A DNA stretch of 64,000 nt from Methanoculleus caldifontis (GCF_032842345.1 NZ_WBKO01000002.1:516208-580207); one strand, 5' to 3'; counted from the first letter of the stretch, positions 16,907 to 25,771 are shown. Made by a program: numbers and translations. The notes: generated by a model not told the origin, from the letters alone.

Positions 16907-18027
16907 TAAAGTGCTCCAAGGATCCGTTCGAGTATCTGCGCCACGGCGTCGATCTCTTCATAACGCAGGTTCACATATAGCGGCAGTGCGATCGCACGGC
17001 AATAGATATCCAGCGATCGGCTGCATCGTTCCTGGGACCGGTACACAGGCTGGATATGAGATGCGTACGTCCCAATCTGGGTTTGAATCCCCTCATTTAT
17101 TAACGTTTCAATAAGCCAGTCCCGATCAATCCCCGGGTCGACGGTAGCGACATAACTCTGGTAGACGGGGCTCACACTCGGATCGATGTAGGGTTTGGTG
17201 ATGCCAGCAATGTCGTCGAGATGCGTATCCCAGATCTGGGCAAGTTCCCGTCGCCGCTCGATGAACGTGTCCAAACGCCTCATCTGGGCGACGCCCACCG
17301 CCGCCGTAATGTCGCTCATCTTGTAGTTGTATCCTACATCGGTGAATCTGGGAATTACCAGCCGGTCACTCTGCTCGCGGTCCCACGCGGCCGTCATGCC
17401 AAAGACTGCAAGATGCCGGGCCTTCGCGGCGATGTCGTCGCGGTCTGTCACGAGCATTCCGCCTTCGCCGGTGGTGATCCCTTTCCGGGCGTGGAAGGAG
17501 AAGCATCCGACATCACCCATCGTCCCGGCGCATCTGCCGCGATACCGGGCGCCGAGCGCACAGGCGGCATCCTCGACGACGGCAAGGTTATGGTCGTTTG
17601 CGATCTGCAGGATTGCATCCATCGCCGCGGGCTGTCCGAAGGTATGAACCGGGATGATTGCCCGGGTCTTTGAGGTGATCTTCTCCTCAATCAGGCCGGG
17701 ATCGATGTTGTAGGTTCTCGGGTCGATATCGACGAAAACCGGCCGTGCTCCGCAATACAGCACGGCATGACCTGTTGCCGGGAACGTATAATCCGCAACG
17801 AGCACTTCGTCACCGGGGCCGATGTCAAGGGCAAGAAGCGCGAGGTGAAGCGCTGCAGTACAATTCGTCACGGCAACGGCATGCCGGACCCCGAGGTACC
17901 CGGCAACCATTCCCTCGAATTCCTTTACTTTCGGTCCCTGTGCAACCCAGCCCGAGTCGAGCACCTTCTTGATCTCATCGAGTTCTTCCTGGTCGAAATA
18001 CGGTCTTGTCAGGGGTATTTTATCCAT
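16906..18027 (-). CDS. DegT/DnrJ/EryC1 family sugar aminotransferase
   Basis: A 373-residue PLP-dependent aminotransferase acting on keto sugar nucleotides. It begins MDKIPLTRPYFDQEELDEI; characteristic elements are VAVTNCTAALHLAL, VEDAACALGARYRG and SFHARKGITTGEGGML, which carries the PLP-binding lysine. In-frame upstream ATGs exist at 18042 and 18090, but GGAGC is properly spaced for 18027. The start overlaps the wecB-like stop by 8 bp. In combination with the neighbouring oxidoreductase it could install a 3-amino group; with the SDR it could act at C4. Confidence 0.9.
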   Translation of the reverse strand: MDKIPLTRPYFDQEELDEIKKVLDSGWVAQGPKVKEFEGMVAGYLGVRHAVAVTNCTAALHLALLALDIGPGDEVLVADYTFPATGHAVLYCGARPVFVDIDPRTYNIDPGLIEEKITSKTRAIIPVHTFGQPAAMDAILQIANDHNLAVVEDAACALGARYRGRCAGTMGDVGCFSFHARKGITTGEGGMLVTDRDDIAAKARHLAVFGMTAAWDREQSDRLVIPRFTDVGYNYKMSDITAAVGVAQMRRLDTFIERRRELAQIWDTHLDDIAGITKPYIDPSVSPVYQSYVATVDPGIDRDWLIETLINEGIQTQIGTYASHIQPVYRSQERCSRSLDIYCRAIALPLYVNLRYEEIDAVAQILERILGAL

Positions 18028-19099
18028 AGTAAGCTGCTCCATAGGAGGACAGATATCTCGCAATCTCTTCGCTTGCATCCCCATCCCCAAAGATGCAGCG
18101 CTGCTTTAAGGACGGTGCGAATTCTCTGATGGACCTGACGATCCTCTCCCGCTCCGCCCCCACAAGCACGTTCCACCCGGCCTCGACCATCTCGACCCAC
18201 TCGGTGTTCTCCCGAAGGGTGATGCAGGGGACGCCGAGCATGTAGGCCTCCTTCTGGACGCCGCCGGAGTCGGTGAGGATCTTCGTCGCATGCGCCATCA
18301 GGTGGAGCATGTCGAGATAACCGAGCGGCTCGATTATCCGGATGTTCTCCGGCATCGCCGCGAGGAGACCGTATTTGCCGAGGTAGTTCCGCGTCCGGGG
18401 GTGGACCGGGAAGACGACCGGCATCCCGGCCTCACCGAGGGCGCCGATGATGGCGGCCATATTGTCACGATCATCGGTGTTCGAGGGCCGGTGGACGGTG
18501 ACGGCGAGGTACTCCCCGGGCTCAACACCGACGTCCTCAAGAATATGAGAGCGCTCCTCCGCGACCGCACGATTGTGGTTCATCGCATCGAGCATCACGT
18601 CCCCGACGAGGTGAACGCCCTCCATGATCCCTTCGGCCGCGAGATTCCTGACCGCCGTCTCCGTCGGGCAGAAGAGGAGGTCCGATGCGTGATCCGTAAG
18701 CACCCGGTTGACCTCCTCGGGCATCCGGAAGTCGAAACTCCGGAGCCCCGCCTCGACATGCGCCACCGGGATGTGGAGTTTGGCCGCCGCAAGCGCACCC
18801 GCAAGTGTCGAGTTCGTGTCGCCGTAGACGAGGACCATGTCAGGCTCTTCCGCCCGGAGGACATCCTCGATCGCTCCGAGCATCGCCCCGGTCTGGTGCC
18901 CGTGGGTCCCTGAGCCGATGCCGAGGTTGTAGTCGGGCTTCGGGATTGCAAGATCCTCGAAGAAGACCTCCGACATCCCGTGGTCGTAATGCTGGCCGGT
19001 ATGAACGAGGATCTCTTCGTGCTCCTCCCTTAGTTCCCGCGAGACGGGAGCGCACTTGATGAACTGCGGGCGAGCGCCGACGATCGATACGATCTTCAT
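18020..19099 (-). CDS. wecB: UDP-N-acetylglucosamine 2-epimerase
   Basis: A 359-residue non-hydrolysing 2-epimerase of the GT-B fold. Canonical landmarks are GARPQFIKCAPVSREL, LVHTGQHYDHGMSEVFF, GDTNSTLAGALAA, AHVEAGLRSFD, TVHRPSNTDD and LTDSGGVQKEAYMLGVP. It interconverts UDP-GlcNAc and UDP-ManNAc, or the 2,3-diacetamido uronate equivalents when acting as WbpI. Upstream by six bases is the UDP-sugar dehydrogenase gene and downstream, overlapping, the DegT aminotransferase, so it is part of one transcript. Confidence 0.92.
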   Translation of the reverse strand: MKIVSIVGARPQFIKCAPVSRELREEHEEILVHTGQHYDHGMSEVFFEDLAIPKPDYNLGIGSGTHGHQTGAMLGAIEDVLRAEEPDMVLVYGDTNSTLAGALAAAKLHIPVAHVEAGLRSFDFRMPEEVNRVLTDHASDLLFCPTETAVRNLAAEGIMEGVHLVGDVMLDAMNHNRAVAEERSHILEDVGVEPGEYLAVTVHRPSNTDDRDNMAAIIGALGEAGMPVVFPVHPRTRNYLGKYGLLAAMPENIRIIEPLGYLDMLHLMAHATKILTDSGGVQKEAYMLGVPCITLRENTEWVEMVEAGWNVLVGAERERIVRSIREFAPSLKQRCIFGDGDASEEIARYLSSYGAAYYG

Positions 19100-19104
19100 G
19101 GTAC

Positions 19105-20535
19105 TTACCGGATCGGATGGCTGTTTTTGTCGCCCCGGCCGATACCCTTGTAGACGAAACCCACGCGGATGAACGCATCCGGGTCGACGACATTCCTGCC
19201 GTCGACGATCACCGGGTGCTCCGCTCCCGAGAGCTCCTTTGCCCGCGCCGGGTCAAGGGAGGCGTAGTGGTGATGAGCCGTGAAGACGACGACGACGTCC
19301 GCCCCCACGAGGGTCGCGTCCAGGTCGTGCGAGACCTCGATACCCGGATAGTCGTTCACGAACGGATCGTGGACCCTGACCTCCGCGCCCGCGTCCTCCA
19401 TCGCCGCGAGATAAGGTTCCGCCGGGGTGTTCCGGGTATCGTCGGAGTTCTGGATGAACGCCCAGCCGAGGAGCGCGACCCTTGCGCCCTCAGGGGACTT
19501 CCCAGCCCGTTTGAGCCCCTCGACGGTCAGGTGAACCATGTGCTCGGGCATGAACTCGTTGATCTTCCGCGCGACCCCGAAGATTGACCCGCCCCCGTGC
19601 GGGTACCAGAGATCGCCGCCAAGGACCTGCGCACCCCGCTCGAGGTGCCAGGAGTCCTTCGTAAGGCAATGGCCCCCGACCCCGGCGCCCGGCCAGAGGA
19701 TGGCACGGGTGATCCCCTCGCCCTTGAGGGAGTCGATCCCGGTCCGGACGTCATAGACGTTGACGCCCATCGCCTCGCAGTGCAGCGCCAGCTGGTTCGC
19801 GGCGGCGATCTGGAGGTCGCGGAAGGCGTTCTCGGCGGTCTTCGTCACCTCGGCCGCGGTCGCGGTCATCGGGATGATCTTTCCCGTCGTGAGGACCGGC
19901 CGGTAGAGCTCGATCGCCCGCGCCGTCGAGACCTCGTCGATCCCGCCGACGATCCGGTCGTGCTCGCGGATGTTCCTGAGCAGCCGCCCGACCATCACCC
20001 GCTCGGGGGCGTGCGCGAGGCAGAAGTCCTCCCCCGCGACGAGCCCCGACTCCTCCTCCAGGATCTCGCGGGCCATGCGCTCGGTCGTGCCGGGAGTGAC
20101 GGTCGACTCGAGCACCACGAGCGTGCCTGCCGTCAGGTGCTTCCCCACCGCCCGGAGCCCCTCGATCAGGGCCGAGAAGTCGGGGATGAGGTCCTTTGGG
20201 TCCGCAAAGGGGGTCTGGATCGCGAGCGTTACCGCGTCGCACCCCGCGACCTCCGAGAAGTCCGACGTGCACCGGAACTTCCCGGCACCGACGACCCTCT
20301 CCAGGAGCTCCTCGAGCCCCGGCTCCTCGCCCTTGAGCGGGGATTCGCCCCGGTTGAGCATATTGATCTTGTAGCCGGAAGAGGCAGAGGCCCGCTGGAA
20401 CCCGATGACTGACTCGAATTCGGGTGCGTCCGCAAAGAGCACCGCGGCGGGGATGCCGACGTAGCCCATCCCGAAGACACCGATCTTCCTGATCGGGCCC
20501 CTGGCGTCGATGATCGATTGTAACTTTTTGCTCAT
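19105..20535 (-). CDS. wecC: UDP-N-acetyl-sugar 6-dehydrogenase (WecC/WbpA-like)
   Basis: A 476-residue UDP-glucose/GDP-mannose dehydrogenase family protein. The N-terminal Rossmann motif is KIGVFGMGYVGIPAAVLFA, later come ESTVTPGTTERMA, AENAFRDLQIAAANQLA and the catalytic cysteine in GAGVGGHCLTKDSWHL, with a C-terminal domain containing LLGWAFIQNSDDTRN. It oxidises C6 of a UDP-HexNAc to the uronate with two NAD+. I chose the ATG at 20535; an upstream start at 20559 would overlap the oxidoreductase gene. At 476 residues it is longer than typical WecC proteins of about 430. Confidence 0.9.
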   Translation of the reverse strand: MSKKLQSIIDARGPIRKIGVFGMGYVGIPAAVLFADAPEFESVIGFQRASASSGYKINMLNRGESPLKGEEPGLEELLERVVGAGKFRCTSDFSEVAGCDAVTLAIQTPFADPKDLIPDFSALIEGLRAVGKHLTAGTLVVLESTVTPGTTERMAREILEEESGLVAGEDFCLAHAPERVMVGRLLRNIREHDRIVGGIDEVSTARAIELYRPVLTTGKIIPMTATAAEVTKTAENAFRDLQIAAANQLALHCEAMGVNVYDVRTGIDSLKGEGITRAILWPGAGVGGHCLTKDSWHLERGAQVLGGDLWYPHGGGSIFGVARKINEFMPEHMVHLTVEGLKRAGKSPEGARVALLGWAFIQNSDDTRNTPAEPYLAAMEDAGAEVRVHDPFVNDYPGIEVSHDLDATLVGADVVVVFTAHHHYASLDPARAKELSGAEHPVIVDGRNVVDPDAFIRVGFVYKGIGRGDKNSHPIR

Positions 20536-20548
20536 GAAAAAACCGTCC

Positions 20549-21463
20549 TTATGCCGCAAAACACCGTGCGACGTCCTCGCAGATCTCCATATTCAGCAGC
20601 GCCTGCGCGGGGCTGACCGGGAACTCCCGTCCCCGGGCGGCGCAATCGAGGAACGTCGAGAGTTCGAGTTTCAGGGGCTCCTGCTTGTTCACGAGCACCT
20701 TCTCGATGATGTTCTCCTGCACGTAACGCTCGTTCTCGACCGCATACTGCCCGGGCTTTCTGTGGATGTAAATCTCCTGAGCCATGAAGTCCCCCTCGAC
20801 GGTGAACTCCTCCTCCTCGATGTAGATCATACGGATCTTCTTTGAGGACTTCCTGCTTGCCGAGAGGTAAACCGGGGTCCCTCCAAAGGAGAAGAGGGCG
20901 CTGCATACGTCCTGGTTGCCGCTGCCGGCAAGCCTGTAGGCTCCTTCGGGCAGGAGGACATTACGCATGATATCCACGTCGTGGATCATCAGGTCCTCCA
21001 CGACCGAGGAACCGCTCACCCGCGAGGAAGCCGGGTTGTGCCGTTTCATCTCGATATAGAGCGGGTTTCTGATGATCTTCTTGATCTCAGCGACGATCGG
21101 GTTGAACCGCTCGATGTGCCCGACGCCGGCAACCAGGCCTTCCGGGATCTTCTCGAGAAGCTGCCTGCTCTCCTCCGCGGTCGCGCATATGGGCTTCTCA
21201 ACGAGCAGCGGTACCCCGGCATCGATCACCTGCTCTGCAACCCCGAAGTGGTAAGGCGTCGGGACGCAGACGCTCACCGCGTCCACACTGTTGAGCAGGT
21301 CCTCTACGGTCGCCGAGGCCGTTGCCTCGAAGGTGCCGGCAAGGTCGCGGGCCGCCTTCTGGTTGAGGTCGTACAGGTAGAGCGAGTCCACCGCTTTCAA
21401 TTCCGAATAGACACGGGCATGATTCCTGCCCATCATTCCGACACCGATTACCCCTGCGTCCAA
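20549..21463 (-). CDS. Gfo/Idh/MocA oxidoreductase, WbpB/GnnA-like (UDP-sugar 3-dehydrogenase)
   Basis: A 304-residue NAD-dependent oxidoreductase. The nucleotide-binding motif GVIGVGMMGRNHARVY is at the very N-terminus, then VCVPTPYHFGVA, PLLVEKPIC with the conserved EKP lysine, and GHIERFNPIV plus ARGREFPVSPAQAL, features shared with UDP-GlcNAc(A) 3-dehydrogenases. I place the start at TTG 21463, which has GGTGAG just upstream and a TATA element at 21506-21516; an in-frame start at 21526 would lie inside that element. It leads the five-gene sugar-nucleotide operon. Confidence 0.85.
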   Translation of the reverse strand: MDAGVIGVGMMGRNHARVYSELKAVDSLYLYDLNQKAARDLAGTFEATASATVEDLLNSVDAVSVCVPTPYHFGVAEQVIDAGVPLLVEKPICATAEESRQLLEKIPEGLVAGVGHIERFNPIVAEIKKIIRNPLYIEMKRHNPASSRVSGSSVVEDLMIHDVDIMRNVLLPEGAYRLAGSGNQDVCSALFSFGGTPVYLSASRKSSKKIRMIYIEEEEFTVEGDFMAQEIYIHRKPGQYAVENERYVQENIIEKVLVNKQEPLKLELSTFLDCAARGREFPVSPAQALLNMEICEDVARCFAA

Positions 21464-21505
21464 GATCTCACCGCCGGTAGAATACGTGCGTTCTCCTATA
21501 AGAGT

Positions 21506-21516
21506 GATGATATACG
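21506..21516 (-). promoter_or_regulatory. TATA box of the sugar-nucleotide operon
   Basis: The minus strand reads CGTATATCATC. Transcription should start near 21486, leaving a leader of about 20 nt before the TTG at 21463, which supports that start over the one at 21526. Confidence 0.5.
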
Positions 21517-21517
21517 T

Positions 21518-21600
21518 TGGCACCACTCCGGTATGACGTTATCGTGATTGGTGCAGGATCGGGAGGATCTCCCCGCCGAACCGTGGCCGCTCCTCCGGCC
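21518..21600 (+). pseudogene. Remnant of a dinucleotide-binding flavoprotein N-terminus
   Basis: The plus strand here reads LRYDVIVIGAGSGGS followed by nonsense-like sequence. This is the classic start of an FAD/NAD(P)-binding oxidoreductase such as geranylgeranyl reductase, with the beta strand and GxGxxG loop intact, yet it stops resembling that family after about 15 residues and runs in frame into the flippase ORF. I read it as the leftover 5' end of a deleted gene, not as part of the flippase. Confidence 0.5.
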
Positions 21601-21675
21601 CTGTTCAAAACCAATAAGGTTTTTCACGGCGAACACCATGCTGTGTTCCGCCCTTCCGGGTATCTGGCCCGCGTC

Positions 21676-23121
21676 ATGCGCGTCGACCCCGTCCAGCGCC
21701 AGAGCCTCATCAGCTTCGGTTCGACGCTGGGGTTGACCGCGATCGGGTTTCTCTCCACGATGTACTTCGCCCACACCGTCGGTCCCGCGATACTGGGCGC
21801 GTACTTCATCTTCGTTGCGTACTTCAGCGTCTTCAACCTGATCGGGGACGGGGGGTTCGGGGGAGCCGCAGTGAAGCGGATCAGCGAAGGCGAGGACCAG
21901 AACGCATTCTTCACCGCGTTCCTCTTCCTCCGGGTGATCCTGATCGTCGTCTCGGTGGGCTTCCTCTTCATCATGCAGCCGTACCTTCCCGACCTCACCG
22001 CATCGGGTGTCTTCCCCTGGCTGATCCTCGCGCTTGTCGTCAGCGCCTTCACGAACATCGCCTCGAACAGCGTCTACGGGACCGGCAAGGTCGGCGTCAA
22101 CCAGATCAGCACCCTGGTCGACACCCTGGTCCGGATAGCCATCCAGGTCGCTGCGGTCGTCCTCGGCTACGGCGTCGCGGGCCTCGCGGGCGGGTTCGTC
22201 GCCGGGCTCTTCGCTTGCGGGCTCTTCAATCTCCGTTTCCTCGAACTCTCGCCGGCACGGTTTCGCCGAGCGCACCTGCAGAGCCTCTTTGCGTTCTCGG
22301 TATGGACGTTTCTCAGCGCAAGCGGCTACCTCGTCTTCTCGTACGCCGACACCATCATGATCGGCCATTTTCTGGCCGAGACCGACGTCGGCATCTACCG
22401 CGTGGCGCTCCAGCTCACCTCAATCGCGACCTTCGTCACCATAGCGCTCCATACCACCCTCTACCCGAAGGTCAGTTACTGGGGGAAGCAGGGCGACCTC
22501 GCTTCGGTGGAGCGCGCGCTCGCCCGCGCCTTCACCTACTCGCTCCTGCTCGCGGTCCCGGTCGTTGCCGGCGGGTGGATCCTCGGCGAGCGGCTCCTCT
22601 ACTTCTTCTACGGGGCATCGTTCTCCGCCGGTGCGGGGGCTCTCTCAATACTCCTCCTCGTCCAGGTGGCCCAGGTCTTCATGTTCCTCCAGACGATGTG
22701 CCTGAATGCTCTCGACCGCCCGCGCGACTCGTTCCGGGTGACGGTGATCGCGGTCGCCGCGAACATCGCCTTAAACCTCCTCCTCATCCCGGCATACGGT
22801 ATCATCGGAGCTTCGTTTGCCACGCTCGCCACGATGGCCCTGAATGCGGTGCTCGCCCATCGCGCCCTCGCACGGAGCATCCCGGTGCGGGTAGAGCCCC
22901 GCCCGGTGGCGAACATCGCCCTTTCCGCGCTCGCGATGAGCGCCATCATCATGGCTTACGCATACTTTGTCCCGCTCACGAACGTCCTCGCCGTTCTCGG
23001 GGCAGTCGCGCTCGGCGGGCTCGTCTACTTCCTGCTCCTCCTCCGGATCGACAGGGGCATCCACAACGAATTAAAGGAACTCACCGGAAAACTCGGGCTC
23101 CCCTGGCCGGGGATGCTCTGA
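21676..23121 (+). CDS. Wzx-type polysaccharide flippase (MATE/MVF-like membrane protein)
   Basis: A 481-residue protein beginning MRVDPVQRQSLISFGSTLGL, with about 12-14 hydrophobic segments and the polysaccharide-transporter pattern IGFLSTMYFAHTVGPAILGAY, repeated in the second half as LIPAYGIIGASFATLATMAL. It should flip lipid-linked glycan units across the membrane. The ORF extends upstream to 21517, but that extension is an unrelated flavoprotein remnant, so the ATG at 21676 is preferred. It is divergent from the sugar-nucleotide operon and fits the export step for the glycan built by this region. Confidence 0.88.
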   Translation: MRVDPVQRQSLISFGSTLGLTAIGFLSTMYFAHTVGPAILGAYFIFVAYFSVFNLIGDGGFGGAAVKRISEGEDQNAFFTAFLFLRVILIVVSVGFLFIMQPYLPDLTASGVFPWLILALVVSAFTNIASNSVYGTGKVGVNQISTLVDTLVRIAIQVAAVVLGYGVAGLAGGFVAGLFACGLFNLRFLELSPARFRRAHLQSLFAFSVWTFLSASGYLVFSYADTIMIGHFLAETDVGIYRVALQLTSIATFVTIALHTTLYPKVSYWGKQGDLASVERALARAFTYSLLLAVPVVAGGWILGERLLYFFYGASFSAGAGALSILLLVQVAQVFMFLQTMCLNALDRPRDSFRVTVIAVAANIALNLLLIPAYGIIGASFATLATMALNAVLAHRALARSIPVRVEPRPVANIALSALAMSAIIMAYAYFVPLTNVLAVLGAVALGGLVYFLLLLRIDRGIHNELKELTGKLGLPWPGML

Positions 23122-23181
23122 CCCCGCCCATCGGGTTGAAATAGCAGCGCGGCAATCCGTAATCTACACACGAGGACGACG

Positions 23182-23622
23182 ATGAAGAAAGAAGTCCGCG
23201 AACTGAGACGGGAAGAGTTCCCGCTTGCAGAGAAGGTCTGGACGCATTACCGCGACCAGAAAACTGATCCGGCCCGGGAGAGGATCTTTGGGGTCTTTAT
23301 CGACGGCAACCTTGCGGCGACGGCCCGCTGCACGCGCCACCCGGACGGTCTCGAGATGGACTGCGTCTTCACGCTCGACGAGTACCGCGGGGGCGGGTAT
23401 GCGCGGGAGGCCGTGCAGAAACTCCTCGACGAATGCGGCTCCGAGACGATCTACATCCACTCGACCCTCCCCCTGATCGGGTTCTACGAGAGGCTCGGGT
23501 TCAAACCCATCCCGGAGGCGCGGCTCCCGACGAGCATCAAGGACCGGTTCCTCTTCTGCTTCGGGGAGATGGCGGGGTGCAACGTCTGCCCCATGATGCG
23601 GAGCCCCGGCGGAGCCAAATAA
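23182..23622 (+). CDS. GNAT-family N-acetyltransferase
   Basis: A 146-residue GNAT protein. Motif A is VFTLDEYRGGGYAREAVQKLL near residues 70-90, with the R/Q-x-x-G-x-G/A acetyl-CoA loop appearing as YRGGGYA. Motif B is LPLIGFYERLGFKPI. The C-terminus has CNVCPM, a CxxC pair. The acceptor is not predictable; it is not the left-handed beta-helix type expected for the WbpD step of the sugar pathway. It stands alone, convergent with the next gene, with a hairpin repeat in the gap. Confidence 0.85.
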   Translation: MKKEVRELRREEFPLAEKVWTHYRDQKTDPARERIFGVFIDGNLAATARCTRHPDGLEMDCVFTLDEYRGGGYAREAVQKLLDECGSETIYIHSTLPLIGFYERLGFKPIPEARLPTSIKDRFLFCFGEMAGCNVCPMMRSPGGAK

Positions 23623-23694
23623 TCGCGCCGGTTGCCGGTCCCTCGTGGACCATTTCACCTTACTCTGTTGGTCCCGGTGCGTGGAGGATTGCCA

Positions 23695-23770
23695 TCTCAC
23701 GCGAAGCCGCGAAGGACGCGAAAAGAAGATCTGGGTAGCACTCAATAGTCTTCGCGCTCTTCGCATGAGG
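23695..23770. repeat. Hairpin repeat of the CTCACGCGAAG type, copy 1
   Basis: The left arm (CTCACGCGAAGCCGCGAA, about 23696-23713) pairs with the right arm (TTCGCGCTCTTCGCATGAG, about 23751-23769) with few mismatches, giving a stem of roughly 18 bp and a loop of about 37 bases. The same arm sequences recur at 27069-27196. It lies between two convergent genes. Confidence 0.65.
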
Positions 23771-23804
23771 TGGAGTTGTGTAAAAATTTAGATGCAGCGG
23801 TCCA

Positions 23805-24257
23805 CTAGTGCTCGATCTTTTTGATATGCTCGATAGCATTCTCCGCCAGCCTCTCCCGCCCCTGGAGTTCGGCGACGTCCCGTATCGCTTCGAGCATGTG
23901 GACGGAGTCCTCGAGGAAACTCAGGATATCGGCGGGGTAGAGGTCGATCCCGTATTCTTCGAGGAGGTGAGCACTGATCTGGCGATGATCGAGCCCTAAC
24001 TCTCTGAACTCGATGATGGTGAGAGTGAACTTTCGCTCCGGGCACCCGCAGAAGGGAGCGTTCTTGCACTTGCAGTCCGTAAAGTCACGGAAAAAAGCGA
24101 GGAGCTGCTCCTGCATCCGCCAATCAAGGTTCTCGAAGTTGATCGACTTTCCGAGCGACTCAAGAAACGCGCCCGAGAAGACGTGGTCCGGGAGCCGGAA
24201 CCCGGCAGCTCGCTCAAGTTTCCGTGCCGCCCGGAACCGGGCCTTATCCGCAATCAC
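23805..24257 (-). CDS. Cysteine-rich archaeal protein, DUF5814-like
   Basis: A 150-residue protein with a cluster CKCKNAPFCGCPERK near residue 65, probably a zinc site, followed by REL-GLDHRQISAHLLEEYGIDLYPADILSFLEDSV. From memory this resembles the small cysteine-rich segment, DUF5814, found in haloarchaeal helicase-like proteins, but here it stands alone. The start is a GTG that overlaps the upstream gene's stop (GTGA) and has GGAGAAG before it. A longer ORF to 24335 is less likely. Coupled to the DUF2150-like gene, so the two probably act together; function unknown. Confidence 0.65.
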   Translation of the reverse strand: MIADKARFRAARKLERAAGFRLPDHVFSGAFLESLGKSINFENLDWRMQEQLLAFFRDFTDCKCKNAPFCGCPERKFTLTIIEFRELGLDHRQISAHLLEEYGIDLYPADILSFLEDSVHMLEAIRDVAELQGRERLAENAIEHIKKIEH

Positions 24258-24880
24258 GAGGCTTCTCCGGGCTCCTCGTCGAACTTCGCAAGCGACTTCA
24301 TGGCGTTGCTCATGTTCTCGATCTCGATGAGCCACTCGTCGAAGAGGCCGGGGTTCTCCGCGTCGTCCTTGATATATTTCGCGCAGCAGGTGGCGCCGTC
24401 GACGACGGCGGCCCCGATATTCGCCGCGACCTCGAGCGCCTCTTCGAGATTCTCTTCGTCGAATCCCCGTCCCTTCTTCACGAGCGTCTTGATATCCTTC
24501 TCAAACTCGCCCTCGAGGTATTTCCGGCAGGCGGTGAAGAGCACCAGCAGCGAGAGCTGGAGCGATCCGATGATCTCCTCGAGGTCTCCTTCGGGGAGGC
24601 CGGTCATGACGATCAACTCCACGTCGTCGAGCTTCTCCGTGGCCTCCTCCTTCGTGAACCGGCCGTTCTGGTAGAGGCGGATGATCTTTAAGACCGAGAG
24701 GGTGATGTCCTCGGTGAAACCGTAGAGCATCTGCTCGCCTTCGGAGACCTCTTCGCCCTCGGCGGGCTCGAAATTTGCACCTTCAAGCGTCTTTATCCAG
24801 TTGTCCCAGCGCTCCTGATTGTAAAAAATATAGAAGAGTTTCATGGGTTCTGCCTGTTTGGCACTCGCTTTCTTCGCCAT
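24254..24880 (-). CDS. DUF2150-like conserved archaeal protein
   Basis: A 208-residue acidic soluble protein beginning MAKKASAKQAEPMKLFYIFYNQERWDNWI, with helical content throughout and cysteines only at TACRK and ATCCAK. The pattern F-Y-x(2-4)-ERW-x-NW near the N-terminus matches my memory of the euryarchaeal family DUF2150. No catalytic motif is visible. The next gene starts inside its stop codon. Start chosen at the second ATG (24880), since the upstream one at 24892 adds only four residues. Function unknown. Confidence 0.6.
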   Translation of the reverse strand: MAKKASAKQAEPMKLFYIFYNQERWDNWIKTLEGANFEPAEGEEVSEGEQMLYGFTEDITLSVLKIIRLYQNGRFTKEEATEKLDDVELIVMTGLPEGDLEEIIGSLQLSLLVLFTACRKYLEGEFEKDIKTLVKKGRGFDEENLEEALEVAANIGAAVVDGATCCAKYIKDDAENPGLFDEWLIEIENMSNAMKSLAKFDEEPGEAS

Positions 24881-24994
24881 ATCAGTACACATTCGGAGTG
24901 CCTCTGTTAAAAATCATTTGCTCTTGCAGAAGAAGGCTTAAATTGGCGCGATTCGCGAACATTCATGTAGAACGAGCGAGCATATGAAGAGCAG

Positions 24995-25771
24995 ATGGCG
25001 AGAGACTGCGGGCTTGATGCACTCCTGAAATCCTATGAACCCATTGCGGTCGCGCTCTCCGGGGGGACGGACAGTTCGGTCCTGCTGGCCGATGCCCGGC
25101 GGCACAACATCCGGGCGATCGCGATCAGCGTCGATACCGGCCTTACCCCTCCGGGGGAGCTCGCGGCGGCGCGGGAGCTCTCGGAACGCCTGGGCGTCCC
25201 GCACGTCGTGATACCGCTCGATATGCTCGAGGTCCCGGCGGTCAGGGAGAACCGGCCGGACCGGTGCTACGTCTGTAAACGGATGATGATGGAGGCGATC
25301 GTCCGCGAGGCGGAGCGGCAGGGGTGCCGGACCGTGGTCGACGGGACCCACGCCGGCGATCGAGCTGATGCCCGGCCGGGGATGCGGGCGCTCCGTGAAC
25401 TCGGGATCAGGAGCCCGTTTTCGGAGTGCGGTATGGGGAAAGCGGATATCGAGACGCTCGCCGGAGAACTCGGGATAACGGTTCGTCCGCCATCGGCGTG
25501 CCTCGCGACGCGTATCCCCACCGGTGAGCCGGTCAGCCGGGAGTGCCTCGCGCTCGTCGCGGCTGCGGAGGCCCTCCTCGCACGGGAGATCCCGGGAACC
25601 CTGCGGGTCCGGTGCACCGGGCGGCACGCCCGGGCCTCCATCGAGGCCGACCCGGCATACCACGAAAGGCTTGAGGGCCTGCTCGGTGCGGTGAAGGATC
25701 TCGGCTTTGAGGACGTTACGATCGCCCAGGAGGGCTACCGGGAAGGAGGTGCGGATTCATGGAAGCGGTGA
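24995..25771 (+). CDS. larE: ATP-dependent sacrificial sulfur transferase LarE-type
   Basis: A 258-residue PP-loop protein. The P-loop is VALSGGTDSSVLLADA near residue 20; RCYVCKRMMMEAI around residue 90 and PSACLATRIPTGEPVS around residue 165 match the LarE family, which donates sulfur to nickel-pincer cofactor or related substrates. It lies 13 bp into, and is coupled with, the thiI gene. The neighbouring sulfur enzymes suggest a role in sulfur delivery, but no LarB/LarC is seen in the window. Confidence 0.88.
   Translation: MARDCGLDALLKSYEPIAVALSGGTDSSVLLADARRHNIRAIAISVDTGLTPPGELAAARELSERLGVPHVVIPLDMLEVPAVRENRPDRCYVCKRMMMEAIVREAERQGCRTVVDGTHAGDRADARPGMRALRELGIRSPFSECGMGKADIETLAGELGITVRPPSACLATRIPTGEPVSRECLALVAAAEALLAREIPGTLRVRCTGRHARASIEADPAYHERLEGLLGAVKDLGFEDVTIAQEGYREGGADSWKR

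Noticed and set aside
17090-17110. tRNA-like T-loop sequence GGTTTGAATCCCC
   Set aside because: It lies within the aminotransferase gene and no acceptor or anticodon stem can be formed around it.
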